Shown: in pieces, positions 1-5,729 of the stretch | Position numbering within the stretch: the first letter of the stretch is position 1 | Layout: each line of letters opens with the position of its first letter | Origin: PNAI01 sp964575715 | Lineage (GTDB): Bacteria > Pseudomonadota > Alphaproteobacteria > Rhizobiales > Xanthobacteraceae | Direction: 5' to 3' | Length of the DNA stretch: 8,342 nt | Assembly (NCBI GenBank): GCA_964575715.1 | Contig: CAZNSG010000229.1 | Span: 1-8,342, forward strand | Position numbers and translations under genes: made by a program | Notes under the pieces: model-generated | What the model saw: the letters and a program-made list of their open reading frames with translations, nothing else | The model's database searches: none | What the model was told of the DNA's origin: nothing

Positions 1-248
1 TCACCTTGGCCGGCCTCGGCACGCCCGAGAAGCCGCACCCGCTGCAAAAGGCCTACATCGAGGAGCAGGTCACGCAATGCGGCTATTGCGCCAGTGGCTG
101 GATCATGACGGCGGCGGCCTTCCTCGCGACCAATAAGAAGCCGAGCGATGCCGAGATCAAGACCGCGCTCGAAGGAATCAAATGCCGTTGCGGCACGCAC
201 ATGGGCATCATGCGCGCGGTCAAGCGCGCCGCCGAGATGATGGGTTGA
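1..248 (+). CDS. [2Fe-2S]-binding small subunit of a molybdenum hydroxylase (C-terminal part, 5' truncated by the window)
   Basis: This is the electron-transfer subunit of a xanthine dehydrogenase-family molybdenum hydroxylase. It passes electrons from the molybdenum centre to an external acceptor. Only the C-terminal ~82 residues lie in the window. The reading frame is open from position 3 to the TGA at 246-248, so the TTG at 6 is internal, not a start. The visible part is the second, helical [2Fe-2S] domain. It carries a C-x2-C pair (CGYC) and, 31 residues later, a C-x-C pair (CRC), the usual ligands of the cluster nearest the molybdenum. The missing N-terminal part should hold the ferredoxin-like domain with its own four Cys. 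The large-subunit gene starts 11 bases after the stop, so the two are co-transcribed. There is no signal peptide in the visible part; if exported, it would travel folded with the Tat-tagged large subunit. The family is near certain, the substrate unknown. Confidence 0.93.
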   Translation, partial: TLAGLGTPEKPHPLQKAYIEEQVTQCGYCASGWIMTAAAFLATNKKPSDAEIKTALEGIKCRCGTHMGIMRAVKRAAEMMG

Positions 249-259
249 GGGAGAGCGCC

Positions 260-2659
260 ATGACCAAGCACGAACACTCGCCGTCATTCCGGGGCGCTTG
301 CGAAGCAAGCGAACCCGGAATCCGGAAACACACACTGACGCCGCGTCTGGATTCCGGGTCCCGCGCTTCGCGCGGTCCCGGAATGACCCAGGCTTCCACG
401 TTCTCCCGCCGCTCGATGCTGAAAGGCAGCGGCGCGCTCGTCGTCTCGGTCGGCATGCCGGTCGGCCTCGACACCGTGCTCGGCATCAAGGCGGCCTCCG
501 CGCAGGGCGCGCGGCCCCCGCTCACGCCCGACCAGCTTTCCTCCTACATCGCGGTCAATGCCGACGGTACCGTTTCGGCGTTCTTCGGCAAGACTGACAT
601 GGCGCAGGGCCTGTTCACCGCCATCGGCCAGATGGTGGCGGAAGAGCTCGACGTTCCGTTCAAGGCCGTCACTGTCATCATGGGCAACACCGCCTCGAGC
701 GTGAACCAGGGCGGCGCCTCGGGCTCGACCGGCATCCAGTTCGGCGGCAAGCAGATGCGCATGGCCTCGGCCGAAGCGCGGCGCGTGCTGGTCGAGATGG
801 CGGCCGCCAAGATCGGCCTGCCGGCGGAGGCGCTCACGGTCACCGACGGCGTGGTGCACGCCAAGAACGATCCGGCGAAGAAGGCGAGCTATGCCGAGCT
901 GATCGGCGGGCGTTACTTCAACGTTCAGCTCGAATGGAACAAGAGTATCGGCAACGCGCTCTATGCCCCCGGCAAGGCGCAGCCGAAGAAACCTTCCGAG
1001 TACAAGATCGTCGGAAAATCGATCCCGCGCGACGACATCGCCCCGGTGGTATTCGGCACGCAGACCTATGTCACTGACCTCAAGGTGCCGGGCATGGTGC
1101 ATGGCCGCATGATCCGTCCGCCGGTCGCAGGCGCCGTGCCGGCGAAGATCGACGAAGCCTCGATCAAGGACATCCCGGGCGCGCGCGTCGTCCATCAGAA
1201 CGGGTTCCTCGGCGTCGTCGCCAACAAGGAATGGGACGCGATCAAGGCCGCGCAGAAGCTCAAAGTGGAATGGTCGAACGCAAGCCCGCCGTTCCCGGAC
1301 CAGGCCGCAATCTACGACCACATCCGCAAGGCGCCCGTGCGTCACCGCAAGGTCGAGCGCGAGAACGGCAACGTCGACGAGGCGTTCCGCACCGCGGCGC
1401 GCGTGGTCGAGGCCGAGTACGAATGGCCGTTCCAATCGCACGCCTGCATGGCGCCGGGCTGCGGCGTGGTCGATGCGCAGGCCGACAAGGTCACGGTCTG
1501 GACCGGCTCGCCCAAGCCGCACTTCTGCCGCGACGGCGTGGCCGCCATCCTCGGCCTGCCCGCCGACAAAGTGGAGGGCATCTCCATGCAGTTCGCCGGA
1601 GCCTACGGCCGCAATGACGCCGGCGACGCCTGCATGGACGCCGCCGTCCTCTCGAAGGCGGTCGGCAAGCCGGTGCGCGTGCAGTACATGCGCGACGAGG
1701 GAACCGGCTGGGACCCGAAGGGCCCCGCCTCGATCCATCGCGCACGGGCGGCAATCGACGCGGCGGGCAATGTCGTCGGCTACGAGTTCTACACCAAGGG
1801 TTTCTCGCGCTGGGATGTGCAGACCAACGAAGCGCGGCCCGAGCGCACGCTTGCCGGACATTTCCTCGGCGCACCGCTGAAGTCGGAGGACATGTTCGGC
1901 GTACCGGCCGAGGCCTACGAGTACGCCAACAAGCGCACTTTGTGGGAGACGATCCCGCCGCTGCTCGACCGCGCCTCGCCGCTGCGTACCTCGCATCTGC
2001 GCGACCCGGTCGGACCGCAGCTGCACTTCGCAAGCGAATCCTTCATGGACGAGGTCGCGGCTGCGATCGGCGTCGATCCGGTGGAGCTGCGCCTGCGGCA
2101 TTTGCGCAATCCGCGCCACGCCGCCGTGGTCAAGGCCGCCGCGGAGAAGTCGGGCTGGGTCACACGCACGTCCCCGCGCAAGGACCAGACCGGCAACACC
2201 GTGTCCGGCCGCGGCATCGCCTATGCGCCGCGCAACGGCACGATCGTCGCGATTGTCGCGGAGGTCGAGGTCGATCGCCGCTCCGGCAAGATCTGGGCGC
2301 GCAAGTTCACCGTCGCCCATGATTGCGGCCAGATCATCAATCCCAAGGGGCTGCAGGACTGCATCGAGGGCAACGTCATCCAGGGCATCAGCCGCACGCT
2401 CTGGGAGGAGACGCGCTTCGACCGCAAGAGCGTGACCAGCGTGGATTGGCTGAGCTATCCAATCCTCGACATCACCGAGGTGCCCGAGAAGATCGACTTC
2501 GTGTTGCTCGACAAGCCCGATCAGCCGCCCACTGGCGCGGGCGAGCCGAGCATCCGGCCAGTGGCCGCCGCAATCGCCAACGCGATCTTTGATGCAACGG
2601 GCGTGCGCATCCGCCGCGTGCCATTCTCGCCCGACCGGGTGAAGGCGGCGCTGGCGTAA
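260..2659 (+). CDS. Tat-exported molybdopterin-binding large subunit, xanthine dehydrogenase family (IorB/NicB-like)
   Basis: This catalytic subunit holds the molybdopterin cofactor and should hydroxylate a carbon next to a ring nitrogen or oxidise an aldehyde; the substrate cannot be read from sequence. From ATG 260 it has 799 residues. A Tat signal (SRRSMLKG, residues 49-56) is followed by a hydrophobic stretch and a possible ASA cleavage site before QGARPPL. Cofactor-binding motifs include PFQSHACMAPGCG (about 393-405), GAYGRN (447-452, in place of GGGFG in classical xanthine dehydrogenase) and GAGEPS near the C-terminus. There Glu762 matches the family's catalytic base. ATG 260 is chosen for its strong Shine-Dalgarno (GAGGGAGA, 247-254). 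Residues ~9-43 are encoded by a dispersed palindrome (283-387), giving an unusually long stretch before the twin arginines. An in-frame ATG at 383 would give 758 residues with a normal signal, but has no Shine-Dalgarno and lies in a hairpin arm. No cytochrome c gene follows. Confidence 0.93.
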   Translation: MTKHEHSPSFRGACEASEPGIRKHTLTPRLDSGSRASRGPGMTQASTFSRRSMLKGSGALVVSVGMPVGLDTVLGIKAASAQGARPPLTPDQLSSYIAVNADGTVSAFFGKTDMAQGLFTAIGQMVAEELDVPFKAVTVIMGNTASSVNQGGASGSTGIQFGGKQMRMASAEARRVLVEMAAAKIGLPAEALTVTDGVVHAKNDPAKKASYAELIGGRYFNVQLEWNKSIGNALYAPGKAQPKKPSEYKIVGKSIPRDDIAPVVFGTQTYVTDLKVPGMVHGRMIRPPVAGAVPAKIDEASIKDIPGARVVHQNGFLGVVANKEWDAIKAAQKLKVEWSNASPPFPDQAAIYDHIRKAPVRHRKVERENGNVDEAFRTAARVVEAEYEWPFQSHACMAPGCGVVDAQADKVTVWTGSPKPHFCRDGVAAILGLPADKVEGISMQFAGAYGRNDAGDACMDAAVLSKAVGKPVRVQYMRDEGTGWDPKGPASIHRARAAIDAAGNVVGYEFYTKGFSRWDVQTNEARPERTLAGHFLGAPLKSEDMFGVPAEAYEYANKRTLWETIPPLLDRASPLRTSHLRDPVGPQLHFASESFMDEVAAAIGVDPVELRLRHLRNPRHAAVVKAAAEKSGWVTRTSPRKDQTGNTVSGRGIAYAPRNGTIVAIVAEVEVDRRSGKIWARKFTVAHDCGQIINPKGLQDCIEGNVIQGISRTLWEETRFDRKSVTSVDWLSYPILDITEVPEKIDFVLLDKPDQPPTGAGEPSIRPVAAAIANAIFDATGVRIRRVPFSPDRVKAALA
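283..387. repeat. Dispersed double-hairpin palindrome, family A copy 1, inside a coding region
   Basis: This 105-bp element begins GTCATTCCGGGG and ends CCCGGAATGAC, so its ends are inverted repeats. It folds as two hairpins. The left pairs ATTCCGGG at 286-293 with CCCGGAAT at 314-321, enclosing a 7-bp inner stem (295-301 with 305-311, loop GAA). The right pairs ATTCCGGG at 351-358 with CCCGGAAT at 377-384. A second copy lies at 6838-6939. The element is 35 codons long, has no stop in the frame of the surrounding gene, and is read through as residues ~9-43 of the molybdenum subunit. From memory, similar palindromes are abundant in Bradyrhizobium-type genomes; I have not verified that. Confidence 0.9.
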
Positions 2660-2664
2660 CCTTT

Positions 2665-2867
2665 CTTCACCTCTCCCCGCTCTTGCGGGGAGAGCATTGG
2701 CGGCCTTCGGCCGCCGTATTTCACAATTAGAACGCCGATGCTTCGCATCGGCTATGCTTCCAAGCGTCAGCGAGGAAGTCGGGTGAGGGGCATGGCAATA
2801 GCCCCTCACCCGGCTCGGTCCTTCGGACCTCGCCACCCTCTCCCCGCAAAAGCGGGGAGAGGGAAAA
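2665..2867. repeat. Mosaic palindromic element, family B copy 1, between convergent genes
   Basis: This stretch is almost entirely consecutive perfect hairpins. A 10-bp stem pairs 2671-2680 with 2685-2694. A 7-bp stem pairs 2699-2705 with 2709-2715. An 8-bp stem pairs 2734-2741 with 2745-2752. The 12-bp stem CGGGTGAGGGGC (2780-2791) pairs with 2801-2812. A 5-bp stem pairs 2817-2821 with 2825-2829, and a 12-bp stem CCCTCTCCCCGC (2836-2847) pairs with 2852-2863. The outer CTCTCCCCGC-type arms and the GGGTGAGGGG core recur at 4775-4900 and 8113-8265. It fills the whole gap between the molybdenum-subunit stop (2659) and the stop of the opposing reductase gene (2871). It could block or protect transcript ends from both sides, but no T-run follows any stem, so it is not a classical intrinsic terminator. 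Confidence 0.9.
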
Positions 2868-2870
2868 GCG

Positions 2871-3779
2871 TCACCTGTTCGCCCGCCTAATCCCGGCGGC
2901 ATCCTTGATCACATCCGCAATTGCCGCCTCGTTGCCCGGCGCCATGAGGTGAGCGCCGGCAACGCCGGGAATGTCCGCCAGCTCTTCGAGCAGTTCCCGG
3001 CAGATGCGCTGGCCCTCGGCGGCTGGATCGGCAGCGCCCTCCATGAGGGCGACAATGGCATCGGAAATGATGGTGCCGAACAACTTCTCGCGCATCCAGC
3101 GCGCGGATTTGGCCGAGCGCAGCGGCGAAATGCCGATCAGGATGTAAAGCTGCTCGGGAATCTTATCCTGCGCCAGCCGCGCCATGTAGCGCCGTACGAT
3201 TTGCATATCCATGCAAAATTGAGTCTGTACGAACTCGGTGCCGGCCGCGATTTTGGCTTGCAAGCTCGTCGGCATCCAGCCGGCCGGTGGATCGACCGGA
3301 ACGTCGCCCGCGCCGAGAAAAAAATGCGCATGACCCGATACTTTGCGGCCGGAGGGCAGCTCGCCGCGATCGCGAATGCCAACTGCCGTCTTGGTCAAGG
3401 CCACCGTGTCGAGATCGAACACCGGCTTGGCGTCAGGCTGGTCGCCGGCCGTGGGGTCGTCGCCGCGTAGCAGCAGCAGATTGTGCACGCCGCTCGCGGC
3501 AGCTGCGAGCAGGTCGCCCTGCAGCGCGATGCGATTGCGGTCGCGACAGGTGAATTGCAGAATGGGCTCGATGCCGTGCGCATTGAGGATTGTGGCTGCG
3601 GTGAGCGCCCCAAGATGGGCGCGCGCGCCGGCGCCGTCGGTGACATTGACGGCATCGACTAGACCCTTAAATGGCGCAGCTTTGGCGATCAGATCGGCCG
3701 CATCGCAGGACACCGGCGGGGTGATCTCGGCCGTGATGACGAAGCGGCCGCTTTTCAGCTTGTCCTGAAGTGTCTCCAC
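2871..3779 (-). CDS. Methylenetetrahydrofolate reductase (MetF) family protein
   Basis: This 302-residue cytosolic TIM-barrel flavoprotein should use FAD to interconvert 5,10-methylene- and 5-methyl-tetrahydrofolate. Its length matches the E. coli MetF type, with no eukaryotic-style regulatory domain. Family signatures in order are AEITPP (17-22), whose Glu18 corresponds to the catalytic Glu of MetF; NVTDGAGARAHLG (45-57); CRDRNRIALQGDLLAA (78-93), the folate/flavin site segment; LLLRGDD (102-108); and FVQTQF (183-188). The start is GTG at 3779; the nearby ATG at 3784 is out of frame, and the Shine-Dalgarno is weak (GCGAGA). It is divergent from the CoA-transferase-fold operon and shares its upstream region and palindrome. 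Its stop is 7 bases from the last stem of a mosaic palindrome. It may be the housekeeping enzyme or a paralogue serving C1 or demethylation catabolism. The window cannot decide, so I give no symbol. Confidence 0.9.
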   Translation of the reverse strand: METLQDKLKSGRFVITAEITPPVSCDAADLIAKAAPFKGLVDAVNVTDGAGARAHLGALTAATILNAHGIEPILQFTCRDRNRIALQGDLLAAAASGVHNLLLLRGDDPTAGDQPDAKPVFDLDTVALTKTAVGIRDRGELPSGRKVSGHAHFFLGAGDVPVDPPAGWMPTSLQAKIAAGTEFVQTQFCMDMQIVRRYMARLAQDKIPEQLYILIGISPLRSAKSARWMREKLFGTIISDAIVALMEGAADPAAEGQRICRELLEELADIPGVAGAHLMAPGNEAAIADVIKDAAGIRRANR

Positions 3780-3945
3780 CGCATCTCGCTTTCGCGTGTC
3801 TGATCGGTCCGTACCGACCAGAATTCCTGGCCCAATTCAAGCCGCACGAATAGACTGTCGCACATGCATTTCCCCCTTGCTTTCCCGCTTGGCGCATCAT
3901 TGTCTCACTCATAAGATCGTTTTGGCGCACAAACATAGCCGGACC
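3780..3945. promoter_or_regulatory. Divergent intergenic control region
   Basis: These 166 bases separate two divergently transcribed genes and must hold promoters for both. The palindrome at 3799-3822 is the clearest site. A weak plus-strand promoter candidate is TTGGCG at 3889-3894 with CATAAG at 3910-3915, 15 bases apart. It would start transcription shortly before the ATG at 3946, but the match is poor and I hold it at low confidence. No convincing minus-strand promoter hexamers are visible. The upstream extension of the plus-strand frame (3796-3945) does not look like coding sequence, which supports treating this as non-coding. Confidence 0.6.
3799..3822. promoter_or_regulatory. Operator-like inverted repeat in the divergent promoter region
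   Basis: The arms TCTGATCGGT (3799-3808) and ACCGACCAGA (3813-3822) are inverted repeats with one mismatched pair (A3803/C3818) around a 4-base centre, CCGT. The site lies 20 bases upstream of the reductase GTG and about 124 bases upstream of the CoA-transferase-fold gene. The size and the ACCGA/TCGGT core are the sort of site bound by dimeric repressors such as TetR-family regulators. That family assignment is inference, and no regulator gene is in the window. It is unrelated in sequence to the two dispersed repeat families here. Confidence 0.55.
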
Positions 3946-4764
3946 ATGCCGCAGATCGTTCCCACGCTTGAAGCAGCGCTCGCGCCGATTACCGATGGCT
4001 GCGTGCTCGCGGTGCCGCGCGAGAACTCGGGCGTGGCCATGGCTGCGACGCGCGCGTTGATCAGGCGCGGGATCAGGCGCCTCGAACTCATTGCATTGCC
4101 GACTTCAAGCTTGCAGGCCGATCTCCTGATTGGCGCCGGTTGCGTCTCGTCGATCGAGACCTCCGCCGTGAGTCTGGGCGAATTCGGGCCGGCGCCGCGT
4201 TTTAGCGCCGCGGTCACCTCCGGCTCGATTAGAATGAAGGATGCCACTTGCCCGGCGCTGCACGCGGCATTCCAGGCGGCCGAGAAGGGCGTGCCGTTCC
4301 TGCCGCTGCGCGGCTTGATCGGCTCCGATGTGCTCGCGCACCGGCCGGACTGGCGCACGATCGACAATCCGTTCGGCAACGACGACCCGATCGTGCTCTT
4401 GCCCGCGATCAAGCCGGACGTCGCATTGTTCCATGCCGCCATGGCGGACCGCGCCGGCAATGTCTGGATTGGCCGCCAGCGTGAGCTTGCGACCATGGCG
4501 CATGCTGCCGCCAAGACCATCGTCACCGTGGAGAGGATCACCGACGGCGATCTGCTGGCGGACGCAACGCTCGCCGCGGGCACTCTGCCCGGCTTTTATA
4601 TCGAGACCATTGCAATCGTGCCGCGTGGCGCCTGGCCGCTGCCGTTGCCCGACCACTATACCTGGGATGCCGAGCATCTTGCGGAATACGCCCGCCTCGC
4701 TGCGACCGAAGAGGGATTTGCAAAATATCTCGAGCAGTATGTACATGAGCGACAGGCGGCATGA
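3946..4764 (+). CDS. Family I CoA-transferase fold, subunit A (IpdA/GctA-like)
   Basis: This 272-residue protein is one half of a two-subunit CoA-transferase-fold enzyme, usually annotated CoA-transferase or 'CoA synthetase'. Recognisable stretches are SGVAMAATRALIRRG (28-42), ADLLIGAGCV (58-67), SAVSLGEFGPAPRF (73-86), PFLPLRGLIGSDV, KPDVALFHAAMADRAGNVWIG and the C-terminal RLAATEEGF. The glycine-rich loop typical of true acyl-CoA:acetate transferases near residue 25 is replaced by VPRENSGVAM. That fits the branch that includes IpdA of actinobacterial steroid catabolism, where the A/B pair hydrolyses a ring-derived CoA thioester. The start is ATG 3946; an upstream in-frame start at 3796 would add 50 residues through a poorly coding, palindrome-bearing region. 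The partner B subunit follows after 141 bases, nearly all a palindromic repeat. It likely heads a four-gene operon. The substrate is unknown. Confidence 0.85.
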   Translation: MPQIVPTLEAALAPITDGCVLAVPRENSGVAMAATRALIRRGIRRLELIALPTSSLQADLLIGAGCVSSIETSAVSLGEFGPAPRFSAAVTSGSIRMKDATCPALHAAFQAAEKGVPFLPLRGLIGSDVLAHRPDWRTIDNPFGNDDPIVLLPAIKPDVALFHAAMADRAGNVWIGRQRELATMAHAAAKTIVTVERITDGDLLADATLAAGTLPGFYIETIAIVPRGAWPLPLPDHYTWDAEHLAEYARLAATEEGFAKYLEQYVHERQAA

Positions 4765-4774
4765 ACTTTCTTAT

Positions 4775-4900
4775 CCCTCCCCCGTTTACGGGGGAGGGTG
4801 GTCGCCGCAGGCGACCGGGTGGGGGCACACCACCCGTCACTCATTCACCCCACCCGTCTCCGCGCTACGCGCGGAGCCACCCTCCCCTTCCAGGGGAGGG
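4775..4900. repeat. Mosaic palindromic element, family B copy 2, between the two subunit genes
   Basis: Nested perfect inverted repeats make up the element. CCCTCCCCCGT (4775-4785) pairs with 4788-4798, and GGTCGCC (4800-4806) with GGCGACC (4810-4816). CGGGTGGGG (4816-4824) pairs with 4848-4856, and CTCCGCGC (4858-4865) with 4869-4876. CCCTCCCC (4880-4887) pairs with GGGGAGGG (4893-4900). The order of outer arms, small hairpins and GGGTGRGG core matches the copies at 2665-2867 and 8113-8265. It fills the gap between two genes whose products form one complex. Its last arm doubles as the ribosome binding site of the downstream gene. Confidence 0.9.
4892..4900 (+). promoter_or_regulatory. Shine-Dalgarno of the B subunit, formed by the repeat's terminal arm
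   Basis: AGGGGAGGG lies 5 bases before the GTG at 4906 and is the only good ribosome binding site there, so it decides that start. The same bases are the 3' arm of an 8-bp hairpin with 4880-4887 (5-base loop). The site could therefore be masked in the mRNA until a ribosome or another fold opens it. Confidence 0.7.
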
Positions 4901-4905
4901 ATTAA

Positions 4906-5655
4906 GTGAAATTCCGCGACGAGGAACTGCTTGCCAGCGTGATCGCGGACCTGATCGGCGACGTGCGGCATGTAGCGGTCGGCAATGCCTCGCCCATTCC
5001 GGCGACCGCGGCGCTGCTTGCGCGCGAACGCGGAAACGGCAAGCCCCAAGGACCGCCCTATGTCTCACTGCTCGGCAGCCCGAAGCACACTTTCTTCACC
5101 GACGGCGGCCGCGAGCTGTTCGATTGCGCCGGCCAGGGCCGCATCGACGTGTTCTTTCTTTCCGGCGGCGAGATCGACGGCGAGGGCAATATCAATCTGG
5201 TGAGCACCGGCGACTACGAGCGGCCGAAGAAGCGTTTTCCCGGCTCGTTCGGCGCCGCCTATCTCTACTATGTGGTTCCCAAAGTTATTCTGTTCCGCAC
5301 CGAGCATTCGCGCCGCACGCTCGTACCAAAGGTCGATTTCATCAGCGCACCCGGGACAAGCCCGCAGAACGTCTATCGCAACGGCGGGCCGACCGCGCTG
5401 GTCACCAACCTCTGCGTGTTCAGCTTCGATGCGCCGCTTCGGCGTTTTCGCCTGGCGAGCGTGCATCCGGGGCATACGGTCGATGAGGTGATCGAGCATA
5501 CCGGTTTTGCCTTCGACCGTCCGCCCGCCGCGCCGGTGACGCCTGCGCCATCGGCGGAGACGCTGCGGATGATGCGGCAGGTCGTGGCCCCGGAACTGGC
5601 CGAAGTCTATCCGCAGTTCGCCGCGCGCGTGTTCGGCGTTCGTGCGCCCGCCTGA
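4906..5655 (+). CDS. Family I CoA-transferase fold, subunit B (IpdB/GctB-like)
   Basis: This 249-residue protein is the partner of the preceding A subunit. The family is shown by VAVGNASPIPATAALLAR (23-40), IDVFFLSGGEIDGEGNIN (80-97) and VTNLCVFSFD in the later half. The second motif is the usual 'DVGFLxGAQIDRxGNxN' signature of this branch. At the place where acetate-type CoA-transferases carry the catalytic Glu (SENG-like motif after 'DLVLL') this protein reads SLLGSPKHTFF (54-64), with no Glu that I can align. IpdAB-type pairs also depart from the canonical site and act as hydrolases on ring-derived CoA thioesters, so a hydrolase is as likely as a transferase. The GTG start is set by the Shine-Dalgarno at 4892-4900. 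An overlapping ATG at 4761 is in another frame. The next gene starts 74 bases downstream. Confidence 0.85.
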   Translation: MKFRDEELLASVIADLIGDVRHVAVGNASPIPATAALLARERGNGKPQGPPYVSLLGSPKHTFFTDGGRELFDCAGQGRIDVFFLSGGEIDGEGNINLVSTGDYERPKKRFPGSFGAAYLYYVVPKVILFRTEHSRRTLVPKVDFISAPGTSPQNVYRNGGPTALVTNLCVFSFDAPLRRFRLASVHPGHTVDEVIEHTGFAFDRPPAAPVTPAPSAETLRMMRQVVAPELAEVYPQFAARVFGVRAPA

Positions 5656-5729
5656 AAGACCATTTGCAGCGCCCACGCGGACATGGTTCTTATGCGGGCA
5701 AGCAACGCATTACGACCGACGGGGGAATC

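Noticed and set aside
182..259. Upstream in-frame ATG at 182 as the start of the molybdenum subunit
   Set aside because: It lies within the small-subunit coding region and would add 26 residues translated from the second frame of that gene. ATG 260 has a strong Shine-Dalgarno just after the small-subunit stop.
2671..2863. Rho-independent terminators at the GC-rich hairpins of the three mosaic repeats
   Set aside because: The stems are strong, but none is followed on either strand by the T-run needed for intrinsic termination.
284..2902. Very long open frame on the minus strand opposite the molybdenum subunit (872 codons)
   Set aside because: It mirrors the codon periodicity of the plus-strand gene, runs through the palindromic repeat at its start, and its composition (Arg, Ala, His, Asp rich) shows no recognisable domain. 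It is a GC-rich antisense shadow.
3796..3945. Fifty-residue N-terminal extension of the A subunit from 3796
   Set aside because: The stretch has no family character, contains the operator-like palindrome, and has no ribosome binding site. The family N-terminus begins at the ATG at 3946.
4105..4746. Minus-strand open frames opposite the A subunit and similar ones opposite 5065-5676 and 6240-7133
   Set aside because: They lie fully antisense to well-supported genes, lack ribosome binding sites and domains, and one crosses a repeat.
4761..5486. Plus-strand frame from the ATG overlapping the A-gene stop, 241 codons
   Set aside because: It translates the palindromic repeat and then the B-subunit gene out of frame, giving a low-complexity Arg-rich product. 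It is kept only as a clue to an ancestral overlap.
5664..5729. TTG start at 5664 for the first oxidoreductase
   Set aside because: The extra 22 residues precede the Rossmann strand without family support, whereas GTG 5730 has a purine-rich Shine-Dalgarno and the usual distance to the GxGxxG motif.
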